Shown here: one piece after another, positions 53,182-62,346 of the stretch | Layout: every line of letters begins with the position of its first letter | Position numbering within the stretch: position 1 is the first letter of the stretch | DNA from: Actinomyces minihominis | Lineage (GTDB): Bacteria > Actinomycetota > Actinomycetes > Actinomycetales > Actinomycetaceae | Length of the DNA: 64,000 nucleotides | Direction of reading: 5' to 3' | NCBI RefSeq assembly: GCF_900187855.1 | Contig: NZ_FYEG01000001.1 | Location: 248,001 to 312,000 of the forward strand | The notes under the pieces: generated by a model | What the model was told of the DNA's origin: nothing | What the model saw: only the letters and a program-made list of their open reading frames with translations | Databases searched by the model: none | Position numbers and translations under genes: made by a program

Positions 53182-53931
53182 ATGGCACGACGTTTCCTAA
53201 TGATGACCACACGGATTTATGAGAAGGTGGCGGTTTCCGAACGAGAGGCCCTGCTGAAGCTATCAGGACTTCGTGAAGATGAGCTGATCAATGTGCGTTT
53301 GGAACGCGAGCCTTTCCCCGATCTTGACCTGGGTCAGTGGGATGGCATTATCCTCTGCGGTTCACACTTCGACACCTCGGCACCCGAGTCAAGCAAGAGC
53401 CTGCGTCAACTCGATGTGGAACGAAACCTTCGGCGGCTAACAGCGGAGGCCATGGAACGAGACTTTCCGATTTTGGGGATCTGCTACGGCCTGGGCGTGA
53501 TGACCCAGATGTTGGGGGGAACCGTGGGCACCGAGATCTCAGAGGAGATTGGGGCGCCGGAGCTGACACTGACAACCGAGGGGCGACGCGATCCCCTGCT
53601 GCGGGGAGTACCGCGGGAGTTTCGCGCCTATGTGGGGCATCACGAGTCTGTGATTGAGCCGGCCGCCGGGATGGTTCCGCTGGTGACGGGGAAGGTGGCC
53701 CCGCTACAGATGGCGCGGATTGGCAAGAACATCTACCTGACCCAGTTTCATCCGGAGCTGGATTATGACGGCATCATGGTCCGCATCGAAGTTTTTGCTG
53801 ACCACGGCTACTATCCGAAGAAAGAGAGAGCACTGGTCGAAGAGAGGGTGACGGGGGTAGATGTCAGCCCCGCCCACCTGATCCTGTCAAACTTCGTCGA
53901 CCGCTTCGGTACCCAGGAGGGCGTGGCCTAG
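53182..53931 (+). CDS. Class I glutamine amidotransferase (GuaA-like domain)
   Basis: This stand-alone glutaminase-type protein has the nucleophile cysteine in GICYGLGVMTQMLGG near residue 96 and the catalytic His and Glu in QFHPELD near residue 191. It lacks the synthetase domain of GMP synthase, so the acceptor of the ammonia is unknown. Relatives are often annotated as glutamine amidotransferase or gamma-glutamyl hydrolase. The length is 249 residues. Its last 45 bases overlap the end of the convergent DUF6912 gene. Confidence 0.87.
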   Translation: MARRFLMMTTRIYEKVAVSEREALLKLSGLREDELINVRLEREPFPDLDLGQWDGIILCGSHFDTSAPESSKSLRQLDVERNLRRLTAEAMERDFPILGICYGLGVMTQMLGGTVGTEISEEIGAPELTLTTEGRRDPLLRGVPREFRAYVGHHESVIEPAAGMVPLVTGKVAPLQMARIGKNIYLTQFHPELDYDGIMVRIEVFADHGYYPKKERALVEERVTGVDVSPAHLILSNFVDRFGTQEGVA

Positions 53932-54327
53932 CTCCACCCTCTCACTGATGTCGAACCACATCAGCTCCTCATCGAACAGTTGCTCCATGACCGCATCCGC
54001 GTCCTCCTGGGTCGCAGTTGCGAAGAGCTTTGCACACAGTTCACGTCCCGGGTTGTCATCCGCATAGATCTCGTCTACCTGATCCCAGGTGGTAAAAACG
54101 GAGTCCGCAGAAGCTAGTGATCCGCTAATAACCAGGCGGGTGGCAGGCATACCTTCCTCGCGGCTCATTTCAAGGGAGAGAACGGCAGCATCGTCCCGGC
54201 AGTCTTCCGATGTCTCGTCCCATGAGGACCCATCAGGGACATCTGCGCTCTGCACGTAGAGGGGCGGACGGCCGGGAGGAGTCTGGGCCAGAAGCTCGGC
54301 CGCAGTGAGTGCTAGGTAGTGCTGCAT
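53887..54327 (-). CDS. DUF6912 family protein
   Basis: This 146-residue soluble protein starts at ATG 54327 with HYLALTAAELL and ends with an acidic DEELMWFDISERVEL region. This pattern, a short beta-strand start followed by an alternating acidic and hydrophobic region and the LMWFD ending, fits the actinobacterial DUF6912 family. Its function is unknown. An open frame continues far upstream of this ATG, but that part lies antisense to the LysM gene. GGAG lies close before the ATG. Confidence 0.75.
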   Translation of the reverse strand: MQHYLALTAAELLAQTPPGRPPLYVQSADVPDGSSWDETSEDCRDDAAVLSLEMSREEGMPATRLVISGSLASADSVFTTWDQVDEIYADDNPGRELCAKLFATATQEDADAVMEQLFDEELMWFDISERVELGHALLGTEAVDEV

Positions 54328-54522
54328 AGCTCCAAGTGTGCCACGGTCACGCCGACTGACGCCATGCACAAAAATGGGCCCGTCCCCATGGTCGCGAAAC
54401 TTTGTTATCCACAAATTATATAAGTGGCAGGTGTCAACAGGAGCTTCGGTAGCCTCGGCGCCACCGGTGGTGAGACGCGTAAGAAAGGGAGCGTCACAGA
54501 CACAAACGGAGAGGCAGTCACC

Positions 54523-55470
54523 ATGGGCAAGATGACACATCAGACAGTTCGGCTGGGACCCGGGCAAGGCAGGGAAGGTAGTCGGCGCAGGCATGATGCC
54601 ACCCGCAGAGCCTGGTTGAACTGGCTTTGGGAGCTGGTCGGTGCCGTCATACTTTTCCTTCTTGTCTCCGTGGTGGTGGGGCCCGCAGCCACGGCGCTCG
54701 GCCCTTCGGCCCTGCCGCTTGCACTGGTTGGAATGGCGGGTGAGGCCGTGGTCCTCTGGCGACTGGTGTGGACCTCCCTCGCGCTCCTGTCTGCCAGTTC
54801 GGTGCTCCCTCGTGGTCTCGCTGTCGTTCTCAGCGGTGCCGTATCCATGTGGGGTACCAAATCGGCCCGCCAGACTGCCGCCGGGCTTGCGGCTGCCACC
54901 GTAATCACCGGGGGAATCTTCTCCGGAGTTGCAGTGGCCGCCCCCGCGGACGAACTCTCTACGGAGGACTTCCTCTGGGAGGCCGATACCCAACCCATAG
55001 TGCAGGTTCACCCTCTCGAGGTCGCCCTCCCCCTCGCCCCAGCACCTGTTCCCGTCCCCGCGGACGTGGAGGTTGCACCGACCGAACCCTCCCGTGAGGG
55101 GGACGAAGTAAAGGGACAGACACAGGAGAAGGTCAGTGTCGTGGCCCCGGTGGTTGAGTTGCCGCGGGCGCTCCCAGACACTCCGGCTGCGGCGAACTCC
55201 CTTCGAAGCCGGGGCCTGACCATCCCGGATCGGGTTGAGGAAGTGCGCGATGAACCCCATCGGGCAGTCTCGTCTGATGTGCACACAGTTGTCGCAGGTG
55301 AGTCGCTGTGGGTGATTGCCGCAGACCTCCTTGGCCCGCACGCCGACGACTTTGCAGTTGACGCGCAGTGGCGCGAGATATATCGCGTGAACCGCGAGGT
55401 TGTGGGAGAAGATCCCGACCACATAGAACCCGGAATGAGGCTGGAACTAGCCGACTTCAAGCAAAACTAA
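54523..55470 (+). CDS. LysM domain-containing membrane protein
   Basis: A basic cytoplasmic N-terminus is followed by three or four hydrophobic helices (about residues 30-145), an acidic proline-rich linker and a C-terminal LysM motif (about 255-312) with HTVVAGESLWVIAADLLG, which would bind peptidoglycan. The start is placed at ATG 54523, where AGAGG lies eight bases upstream; an in-frame GTG at 54424 has no ribosome site. The length is 315 residues. It is followed 14 bases later by the Rv3235-family gene. Mycobacteria and relatives keep a similar pair near secA. Confidence 0.83.
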   Translation: MGKMTHQTVRLGPGQGREGSRRRHDATRRAWLNWLWELVGAVILFLLVSVVVGPAATALGPSALPLALVGMAGEAVVLWRLVWTSLALLSASSVLPRGLAVVLSGAVSMWGTKSARQTAAGLAAATVITGGIFSGVAVAAPADELSTEDFLWEADTQPIVQVHPLEVALPLAPAPVPVPADVEVAPTEPSREGDEVKGQTQEKVSVVAPVVELPRALPDTPAAANSLRSRGLTIPDRVEEVRDEPHRAVSSDVHTVVAGESLWVIAADLLGPHADDFAVDAQWREIYRVNREVVGEDPDHIEPGMRLELADFKQN

Positions 55471-55484
55471 GTTAGGAGAAAGCC

Positions 55485-55967
55485 TTGGATGCAATGAAGC
55501 AGACCGAGCAGAGAGTGGTTGGGATCCGGCGTCCGCATGGTCCCACCCCGGCGGGGCGCCGGCCCCGTCTTGGCCCCAGCGTCTCGGGAGGCGCCTCCCC
55601 CTCGGTGAAGCGCAGTTCCACCACGGACCTGCACCCTGTTCCCCGGGGGATGCCCGACCCAGCCGACTGGGCGAAACACCTGTCCGTGGCCATCGTCGAT
55701 GTCATGGGCGGACGTAGAGAAGCTCGAAGCATTCAGCGCTGGATGACCCCCGAGGTCTACAACCAGATCAGGGCCGTGTCGCAACGAACCAGGTGGCAGG
55801 GAGGGTCCATGCCGGCGTTGGCGATGACGGCCCGGGCCTGCTCCGTGGCCCCGGACTCCGTCGAGTTCGCGGTGACCATCTGGGATCAGGACCGCGCCCG
55901 AGCCGTGGCGGGGCGCCTGAAGATGGTTCGAACCCGCTGGCAACTCAACGAGTTCGAAACACAGTGA
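55485..55967 (+). CDS. Rv3235/DUF6459 family protein
   Basis: This 160-residue protein has a basic, proline-rich N-terminus and a conserved C-terminal domain (about residues 60-160) of alternating helix and strand, with RSIQRWMTPEVYNQI, which matches the actinobacterial Rv3235-type family of unknown function. The start is TTG 55485, supported by AGGAG six bases upstream; the ATG nine bases further on is too distant from it. It is convergent with secA across seven bases. Confidence 0.78.
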   Translation: MDAMKQTEQRVVGIRRPHGPTPAGRRPRLGPSVSGGASPSVKRSSTTDLHPVPRGMPDPADWAKHLSVAIVDVMGGRREARSIQRWMTPEVYNQIRAVSQRTRWQGGSMPALAMTARACSVAPDSVEFAVTIWDQDRARAVAGRLKMVRTRWQLNEFETQ

Positions 55968-55974
55968 GTTCCCC

Positions 55975-58857
55975 CTAGCGCTTCTTTTTTGCCTGGGCGC
56001 GACGCTGCGCGCGGTTGAGGTTCTGACCTCCACCTGCCGGGGCCGTAGCTCCTCTGGCTGTGGTTGCTTCTGTTCCACCCTGTTCGCTAGGTCCCTGCAT
56101 CGTCAGGCGCCTCGAAGCTGCCTGGCGGCCAACATCGCCCATGACTGACTTCGGGGAGGCGGCCAGGGGCCGCTGTGCAACGCGCTGCGATTTCTTAGGC
56201 TTAGAAGAAGCTGGGGCCTTGGGAGCCTCAGCTGCCGGAGCCTGAGCCGCAGGAGTTTCAGGTGCTGAACCGTCCTCAACGGCAGCCCCCTTGGCAATCA
56301 GCTCTTCACGCTGTTCGTTCGCCTTCTGGAACTGGTAGTGGTAGGCAAACAGCTGCTGAACCGACTCTTCCTGAATCCGTTCCATCATGGCCTGGAACAT
56401 CTTCGAGGCCTCATCCTTGTACTCAACCAGGGGGTCGCGCTGACCCATGGCGCGAAGCCCAATACCTTCCTTGAGGTAGTCAACCTCGTAGAGGTGCTCT
56501 CTCCACAGCCTGTCGACGGTTGAAAGTACAACGCGGCGCTCAAGCTCCGCGTGCGGAGTCTCGCCCAACTGGGCCATCGCAACCGGGTTCACATCAAGCG
56601 CCTCGACTGCTGCCTCATGGGCCGCCCTGATATCTCCGCGAAGCTCGAACTGGATGTTCTCACGGGTCAGGTTTCCCCTCCCGCCGTACTCAGACTCAAC
56701 ATCCTCAATCGAAACGGCAACCGGGTAGTAGCCCCGCAGCTCGGTCCACAGCGACTCCAGCTCCCACTCATTCGGGTCATCCGCAGCCGTGTACTGGGCA
56801 ACCATGCCGGCAATCAGCTGTCCCTGGAAGTGCTCGATCTGTTCGGTGAGATCCTCACCCTTCATGACGCGAGCGCGCTCTTCATAGATCAGTTCACGCT
56901 GACCGGTCATGACATCGTCGTACTTGAGGACGTTCTTACGAATCTCAAAGTTACGTGCTTCAACCTGCGACTGTGCCGAAGCAATTGAACGCGAGACCAG
57001 CTTGGACTCAAGCGGTGCATCCTCCGGGTAGGCGCCGGAGGTCATGATCCTCTGAGCCATTCCGGAGTTGAAGAGACGCATCAGGTCGTCTTCCATCGAC
57101 AGGTAGAAGCGGGACTCACCCGGGTCACCCTGACGTCCGGAACGACCACGCAGCTGGTTGTCAATACGGCGCGACTCATGTCGTTCGGTTCCAAGGACGT
57201 AGAGACCGCCTGCTTCGGCGACCTCATCATGCTCTTCAGCGACGGAGCGGCGGGCGCTTTCAAGCGCTTCCGCCCACGCCTCGCGGTACTCTTCGGGATA
57301 GGTCTCAGGGTCCAGACCTCGACTCTTCAGGTTGGCCTGTGCGATGAACTCGGCGTTGCCACCGAGCATGATGTCCGTGCCTCGACCGGCCATGTTCGTG
57401 GCGACCGTAACGGCGCCCTTGCGGCCCGCCATGGCAACAACCTGAGCCTCACGCTCATGCTCCTTGGCATTGAGGACCTCAATCGGAATCCCCCTCTGTT
57501 TCAGCAGGGCTGCCACCAACTCCGACTTTTCAACGGAGGTGGTACCAACCAGGACCGGTTGCCCCTTCTTGTGTCGCCCGACAATATCCTCGACGATGGC
57601 GTTCATCTTGCCCTGCATCGTGGGATAGACGAGGTCGGGCTGGTCAATGCGAAGCATGGGCCGGTTCGTCGGGATGGGAATGACCCCGATCTTGTAGGTG
57701 GACGCGAACTCAGCGGCCTCGGTCTCTGCGGTACCGGTCATGCCGGCTCGGGACCCCTCGGGATAGAGGCGGAAGTAGTTCTGCAGGGTCACCGTTGCGA
57801 GCGTCTGATTCTCCGCTTTAATCTCAACGCGCTCCTTGGCCTCAATGGCCTGGTGCATGCCGTCGTTGTAGCGACGCCCGGAAAGGACACGGCCCGTGTG
57901 CTCGTCAACAATCATGACCTCACCGTCTTTGACGATGTAGGAATCGTCGCGGTGATAGAGCTCTTTAGCCTTGATGGAGTTGTTGAGGAAACCGATCAGT
58001 GGCGTGTTCGCGGCCTCATAGAGATTGTCCACCCCCAACTGGTCCTCAACCTTCTCAATGCCGGCCTCGAGGATACCGACATTGCGCTTCTTCTCGTCGA
58101 CCTCGTAGTCGACGTCGCGCTGCAGCATCTTGGCAATGCGAGCGAACTCTACATACCAGTGGTTGAGGTCGCCGGCAGCGGGACCCGAGATGATCAGAGG
58201 GGTTCGCGCCTCATCAATCAGGATCGAGTCGACCTCATCAACAATCACAAAGTTGTGGCCGCGCTGAACCATGTCTTCGGGGCGCTGGGCCATGTTGTCG
58301 CGCAGGTAGTCAAAACCAAACTCATTGTTGGTGCCGTAGGTGATGTCCGCGTCGTAAACCTTGCGACGCTCCTCAGGGGTCTGGCCCGCCAGGACACAAC
58401 CGACACTCATCCCGAGGAAGCGGTAGACGCGTCCCATCATCTCTGACTGATACTCAGCCAGGTAGTCATTCACCGTGACGACGTGGACGCCCTTACCGTC
58501 GAGGGCACGCAGGTAGGCCGGCATCGTGGCCACCAGCGTCTTTCCCTCACCGGTCTTCATCTCTGCGATGTTGCCTCCGTGAAGGGCAGCGCCCCCCATG
58601 ACCTGAACGTGGAAGGGACGAAGGTGCAGAACCCTCCATGCTGCTTCACGCACCGTCGCAAAGGCCTCAACCAGGAGGTCGTCCAGGGTCTCCCCTTCAG
58701 CAAGACGCTGCTTGAATTCAGCGGTCTTTCCCTGAAGCTCTTCGTCCGAGAGCTTCTTGAAATCCTCTTCCAGGGCATCAACCTGATCAGCAATGCGGTC
58801 AAGGCGCTTGAGCTGGCGTCCTTCGCCAGCCCTGAGGATCTTGTCAATAATCGACAC
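55975..58857 (-). CDS. secA: Preprotein translocase ATPase SecA
   Basis: This ATPase drives export through SecYEG. The Walker A region is [12 protein letters not shown] near residue 102, with [14 protein letters not shown] near residue 208 and the second nucleotide fold with [14 protein letters not shown] near residue 490. The 960-residue length is normal for the housekeeping SecA1. The C-terminus ends in a basic [12 protein letters not shown] and has no CxCxSGx8CH zinc motif, as in other actinobacteria. The start is GTG 58857, with AAGGAG five or six bases upstream. Confidence 0.97.
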   Translation of the reverse strand: MSIIDKILRAGEGRQLKRLDRIADQVDALEEDFKKLSDEELQGKTAEFKQRLAEGETLDDLLVEAFATVREAAWRVLHLRPFHVQVMGGAALHGGNIAEMKTGEGKTLVATMPAYLRALDGKGVHVVTVNDYLAEYQSEMMGRVYRFLGMSVGCVLAGQTPEERRKVYDADITYGTNNEFGFDYLRDNMAQRPEDMVQRGHNFVIVDEVDSILIDEARTPLIISGPAAGDLNHWYVEFARIAKMLQRDVDYEVDEKKRNVGILEAGIEKVEDQLGVDNLYEAANTPLIGFLNNSIKAKELYHRDDSYIVKDGEVMIVDEHTGRVLSGRRYNDGMHQAIEAKERVEIKAENQTLATVTLQNYFRLYPEGSRAGMTGTAETEAAEFASTYKIGVIPIPTNRPMLRIDQPDLVYPTMQGKMNAIVEDIVGRHKKGQPVLVGTTSVEKSELVAALLKQRGIPIEVLNAKEHEREAQVVAMAGRKGAVTVATNMAGRGTDIMLGGNAEFIAQANLKSRGLDPETYPEEYREAWAEALESARRSVAEEHDEVAEAGGLYVLGTERHESRRIDNQLRGRSGRQGDPGESRFYLSMEDDLMRLFNSGMAQRIMTSGAYPEDAPLESKLVSRSIASAQSQVEARNFEIRKNVLKYDDVMTGQRELIYEERARVMKGEDLTEQIEHFQGQLIAGMVAQYTAADDPNEWELESLWTELRGYYPVAVSIEDVESEYGGRGNLTRENIQFELRGDIRAAHEAAVEALDVNPVAMAQLGETPHAELERRVVLSTVDRLWREHLYEVDYLKEGIGLRAMGQRDPLVEYKDEASKMFQAMMERIQEESVQQLFAYHYQFQKANEQREELIAKGAAVEDGSAPETPAAQAPAAEAPKAPASSKPKKSQRVAQRPLAASPKSVMGDVGRQAASRRLTMQGPSEQGGTEATTARGATAPAGGGQNLNRAQRRAQAKKKR

Positions 58858-58883
58858 GGGGACTCCTTGGTTGGGCCTGCAGT

Positions 58884-58896
58884 TCCAAGTCTTGGA
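58884..58896. repeat. Short palindrome in the secA leader
   Basis: TCCAAG and CTTGGA flank a single T about 27 bases upstream of the secA GTG. It has the form of a small operator or RNA hairpin, but no binding factor can be named. Confidence 0.35.
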
Positions 58897-58939
58897 CTAC
58901 GGCGTACCTTTCAGTTTACGTAACATACGCGCACATAGG

Positions 58940-58974
58940 GGTGGGCCCCAAGACCTGCGGCCATGGGACCCACC
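58940..58974 (-). terminator. Stem-loop between hpf and secA
   Basis: On the minus strand GGTGGGTCCC pairs with GGGGCCCACC (one G-U pair) around a 15-base loop. It starts 30 bases after the hpf stop and has no T-run. It is either the hpf terminator or a leader structure for secA. Confidence 0.5.
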
Positions 58975-59003
58975 ACACAAGCTACGCCAAAGCGCCGCGA
59001 CAC

Positions 59004-59666
59004 CTAAGCATTCTCCACCTGGGAGAGGCGGGTGTTAAGGCGAAGAATGCCGTACGTCCACCCCTTGCGGTGGTAGGCAACGCAGGGCTGCATCGTGTCC
59101 TTGTCCACGAAGAGGAAGAAGGGGTGTCCCACCAGTTCCATCTGGTGCAACGCCTCATCCACACTCATCGGTGGGGCCTCGTGAACCTTCTGACGCACGA
59201 TGACCGGGGAGTCGCCCAGCTGTTCCTCTCGGACCTCACCGGGTTGCATATCGTGTGCTGAACGCAGGACCCAGTCCTCAGCATTCCTCATGTCTGCATC
59301 CACGCCCTCGGTCAAAGTTTCGTCCTGATCGATGTCTGGCACACCGTCAAACTGGAAACGACGGTGGTCCTTCGCGCGATCACGAAGGCGACGAAGCCGC
59401 TCAAAGAGCTTGGCGCTAGCCAGATCGACTGCTGAGTATCGGTCTGCCGATTCGGCCTCACCCCTAATCACAGGTCCTTTTCCGTACACCGTCAGTTCAA
59501 TTCGCTCCGAGGTGTCAGCCTGACGCGGGTTGCGCTCATGCGTCACAACCACGTCCACTCTCTGTGCTCGGGGGTAGAACTGGGTGATCTTGTCGAGTTT
59601 GCCCTCAACAAAGTCACGGAAGCTGGGGTGAATTTCGGCGTTACGGCCGGTGACAACGATGTCCAT
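59004..59666 (-). CDS. hpf: Ribosome hibernation promoting factor, long form
   Basis: This protein binds the 30S decoding site and drives 100S dimer formation in stationary phase. The N-terminal domain (about residues 1-100) begins MDIVVTGRNAEIHPSF and has the beta-alpha fold residues. The C-terminal domain (about 160-220) has VRQKVHEAPPMSVDEALHQM and HPFFLFVDKDT, the dimerisation part that defines the long form. The start is ATG 59666 with GGAGG about six bases upstream; an upstream in-frame codon at 59747 has none. Length 220 residues. Confidence 0.95.
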   Translation of the reverse strand: MDIVVTGRNAEIHPSFRDFVEGKLDKITQFYPRAQRVDVVVTHERNPRQADTSERIELTVYGKGPVIRGEAESADRYSAVDLASAKLFERLRRLRDRAKDHRRFQFDGVPDIDQDETLTEGVDADMRNAEDWVLRSAHDMQPGEVREEQLGDSPVIVRQKVHEAPPMSVDEALHQMELVGHPFFLFVDKDTMQPCVAYHRKGWTYGILRLNTRLSQVENA

Positions 59667-59769
59667 GGGGATCCTCCAGGAGCCTTTGGAATGAATAAGC
59701 ACCGCAGGCGTTCCACGCCTGCTTCGAGTAGAACAACCCTCCTTCAAGCAAACGAGCCGGGGTTCCCTT

Positions 59770-59786
59770 CATCCACCGAGTGGATG
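59770..59786. repeat. Inverted repeat upstream of hpf
   Basis: CATCCAC and GTGGATG surround a CGA loop, about 105 bases upstream of the hpf start and downstream of comF. No T-run follows. It could be a transcript-end hairpin for comF or an operator. Confidence 0.35.
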
Positions 59787-59893
59787 AGTAGGGTTTCCCC
59801 ATTCTAGGCCACTGAGACCTTTTTCACTTTGAAAATCCCGAATTTGGTAATCGTTCACCATCTGCGAAACCAAGAGACTGCCCGCCGAGACCA

Positions 59894-60580
59894 TCACGCG
59901 GCCGCCAGGGCCGACGTAAGGACCACCCCGGGACCGAGTGCCCCCATCACCGCTCGCATCGTGGCCCCCGTGGTGACGACGTCATCAACCACCACCATCA
60001 TGGCCCCATGCGGAGGCTGGTACACCAGGCGCATCGCACCGGATCGGCCTGAACTACGAGCTCCTGCGGACCGCCCACTCTGACCTGAGATTCCTCGACG
60101 CAGCTCGACGGCCGGTACGGAATCAACCGGACTTCCGATGCTTCGCTCCAGTCCATTGGCTACCCCGGATGCAATCAGGGGGACAATCTCCGCCCTCCTC
60201 CTTCTTCGAGCGTGAGAAGAGGGGGCCGGCACAACCCAGATCGCGTTCCGCGGGTGAGCCGCAAGCGCATTCTTGAGCCGCTCTCCAACCGCGGTTCCGA
60301 GCGTCTCCCCAGCCGCATAGAGGAAGTCCCCCAGGTCTCGATTGACATCATGTTTGGCTGTGAGAATCAGAGAACGCAGTGCGCCCTCATAGGAACCTAG
60401 GCACAGGAGCTCGGTTTCAGGCAGACCTTCGGCGTCCTCATGAAACCTGGACACCGGTACCGCCCTGGCAATCTCCCAACACTGCGGGCAGATCTCGACA
60501 TCCCACAGCCCGCAACCGGGGCACTGAACCGGAAAGAGAATGTTCTTGATGCTGCTCAGCATCAGTCCAATCGTACTCAT
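59894..60580 (-). CDS. comF: ComF-family phosphoribosyltransferase-like protein
   Basis: The N-terminal zinc ribbon has CPGCGLWDVEICPQC near residue 20. The phosphoribosyltransferase fold has VVVDDVVTTGATM near residue 200 as its PRPP-binding loop. In competent bacteria ComF helps DNA uptake; elsewhere its substrate is not known, and no other competence gene is in the window. The length of 228 residues is normal. The exact start is unclear, as there is no ribosome site before ATG 60580; ATG 60562 is a second option. Confidence 0.85.
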   Translation of the reverse strand: MSTIGLMLSSIKNILFPVQCPGCGLWDVEICPQCWEIARAVPVSRFHEDAEGLPETELLCLGSYEGALRSLILTAKHDVNRDLGDFLYAAGETLGTAVGERLKNALAAHPRNAIWVVPAPSSHARRRRRAEIVPLIASGVANGLERSIGSPVDSVPAVELRRGISGQSGRSAGARSSGRSGAMRLVYQPPHGAMMVVVDDVVTTGATMRAVMGALGPGVVLTSALAAA

Positions 60581-60666
60581 ACACCAATTTTTGGCGCCTC
60601 AAACCGGGCGGACCAGTAAAAATGGCAGGGCTGTGGACAGTGCCAACCACCCCACCCTGGGGAGTA

Positions 60667-62346
60667 CTAGCCGGCGAAAGACACCTGAAGGACGTCCCCC
60701 GTCAGTTCGATCCAAGCCGCACCGGCCCGCTGAAAGGTGGTTCCGTCCTCGCGCTGCACCAGCAGTGAACCGAGCATTCCTGCACCTGTTACCCGCGATA
60801 TCTCAGGTGGTGCCGCAATCACCTGCATCCATCCCCCCACCCCGTAGAGCTGCAGGGCAGAGCCCTCCTGGGACCCGGGGATCAACGCTGCAATCGTCGT
60901 CTCCCCCACCCAGGTCAGATCCACCACCTCGGGTGAGAAGAGGCTAATTGTGTTCGGGCTTTGAAGTGTGACCTGCCCGGTCCCAGCAGCCCCGCGATGC
61001 ACAGTCGCAATCGTCACCTGGGCTCCCCCGGCACCACGGGTGAGAAGCAGTGCCCTCGACCCGTCCGGCGAGACACGTATCTTCACGGCTTCGCCGTCAA
61101 AGGGAATGGGCACCTGGATGGGCTCACCCCCGGAAGGGACAGCCCACACAGCACCCTCCAGTTCGGGACTGGCCACCCACACCGTACCGAAGCGATCAAC
61201 CGAGGGGGCTGTCGGCCCCTTGATTTCAAACCTCCGGGGCTCCGAGGCATTCACGGCCATGATCGACAGCGTGTTCGTTTCCGGACTGACCCAGGCTACC
61301 GAGCTGCTCTCAACCGGTCCGATGGTGGGGTTCTGCGCGTCCTTCCCCGCAGTCTCCGCCGGAATGTAGACCCCGGAGGTTGCGGTGGAACCCATGACGA
61401 CGGCTCCGTCCTCCACCCCAACCAGGCGGTCCAGACGGTAGCGGGGACCACGGGGCAGGTTCGACTCGTCCTGCACCACCCCGTTGATACGAATTTCAAC
61501 GTCCTGGACCGAGGGAATCTGTGTGAGGGTGGACAGGATTTCCCAGATCAGAGCGTTTCGTTCCAGTTCCGAGTTCGGCGGGGTCCCCTCGAGGTTAACC
61601 TGGGCGACCCTGTCGTGAACCTCAACCCCGGCTGTCGGCAGCTTTAGTTCGGCCCCCAGGTCCCCGACGACCGCCGGCGCCAGCGCTTCGCTTGGTCCGT
61701 CCAGAAGCCCCTGCATCAGGTAGGAGCTGATTCTCGTGCGCGGATACCAGCGGGGATCTGGCGAGAGAGCCGAGAGGTCCTCGGAGGGAAAGAGTAGGTT
61801 GACCGACTGGTAGGCACTGTTGAACGCCGACTCAGAGAGAATCAGCCCGTCCTCAAGAGCTGCGATCCTCCATTCCCCCTCTTCGTTCTGCACCAGGGTG
61901 AACTCAGCCTGGCTGGATCCGTGTCCCGCCGTCGCACTGAGAACACCGCTGGCATTAATAGTGCCCATGGTGGTGAGGGCGAGGACGACTTCGGTCTCAT
62001 CGTCCTCGGTCTTCAGTTCGGGGCGCGGCGTGAAGTCAGAAGGGAAGACTGCGACCTGCTGGTTGGGCTGCCAGGTCGAAGCGACCTCCGGAGTCAGGTA
62101 GAGCCGTGCGGTAGCGAAGTCGTCGTATATTCCGGCTGCGCAGGCACGGAGAAAGTCCTCGACCAGAATCCTTGGGGTTGAACCCTGCTGTGGAGCGGAA
62201 CCAAACTGGTGGATGGGGTCGCGCTGCGGGGCCTCGATATCAAACTCATGCAGGGCTCCCGAGGTGGGGATGGCGGAACAGGCAGCCGGAAGCATCACGG
62301 CACAGGCGGCCAGAAGCGCCAGGAACACGCGGGGAACTCTTCTCAC
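60667..62346 (-). CDS. lpqB: Lipoprotein LpqB (MtrAB-associated)
   Basis: This lipoprotein modulates the MtrB sensor kinase in actinobacteria. A signal peptide with the lipobox LPAAC places the lipidated Cys at residue 23. A GerMN domain (about residues 195-300) and a beta-propeller-like C-terminal half (about 310-555) follow. The start is GTG 62346 with GGGAGG four or five bases upstream, which overlaps the mtrB stop as GTGA. Length 559 residues. Confidence 0.93.
   Translation of the reverse strand: MRRVPRVFLALLAACAVMLPAACSAIPTSGALHEFDIEAPQRDPIHQFGSAPQQGSTPRILVEDFLRACAAGIYDDFATARLYLTPEVASTWQPNQQVAVFPSDFTPRPELKTEDDETEVVLALTTMGTINASGVLSATAGHGSSQAEFTLVQNEEGEWRIAALEDGLILSESAFNSAYQSVNLLFPSEDLSALSPDPRWYPRTRISSYLMQGLLDGPSEALAPAVVGDLGAELKLPTAGVEVHDRVAQVNLEGTPPNSELERNALIWEILSTLTQIPSVQDVEIRINGVVQDESNLPRGPRYRLDRLVGVEDGAVVMGSTATSGVYIPAETAGKDAQNPTIGPVESSSVAWVSPETNTLSIMAVNASEPRRFEIKGPTAPSVDRFGTVWVASPELEGAVWAVPSGGEPIQVPIPFDGEAVKIRVSPDGSRALLLTRGAGGAQVTIATVHRGAAGTGQVTLQSPNTISLFSPEVVDLTWVGETTIAALIPGSQEGSALQLYGVGGWMQVIAAPPEISRVTGAGMLGSLLVQREDGTTFQRAGAAWIELTGDVLQVSFAG

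Noticed and set aside
53887-55422. A 511-codon open frame on the minus strand
   Set aside because: Only its last 146 codons (from ATG 54327) look like a real protein. The upstream part is antisense to the LysM gene, has low-complexity content and no ribosome site.
57178-58446. A 422-codon plus-strand frame antisense to secA
   Set aside because: It is a mirror frame of a strongly conserved gene, with no recognisable domain and no ribosome site.
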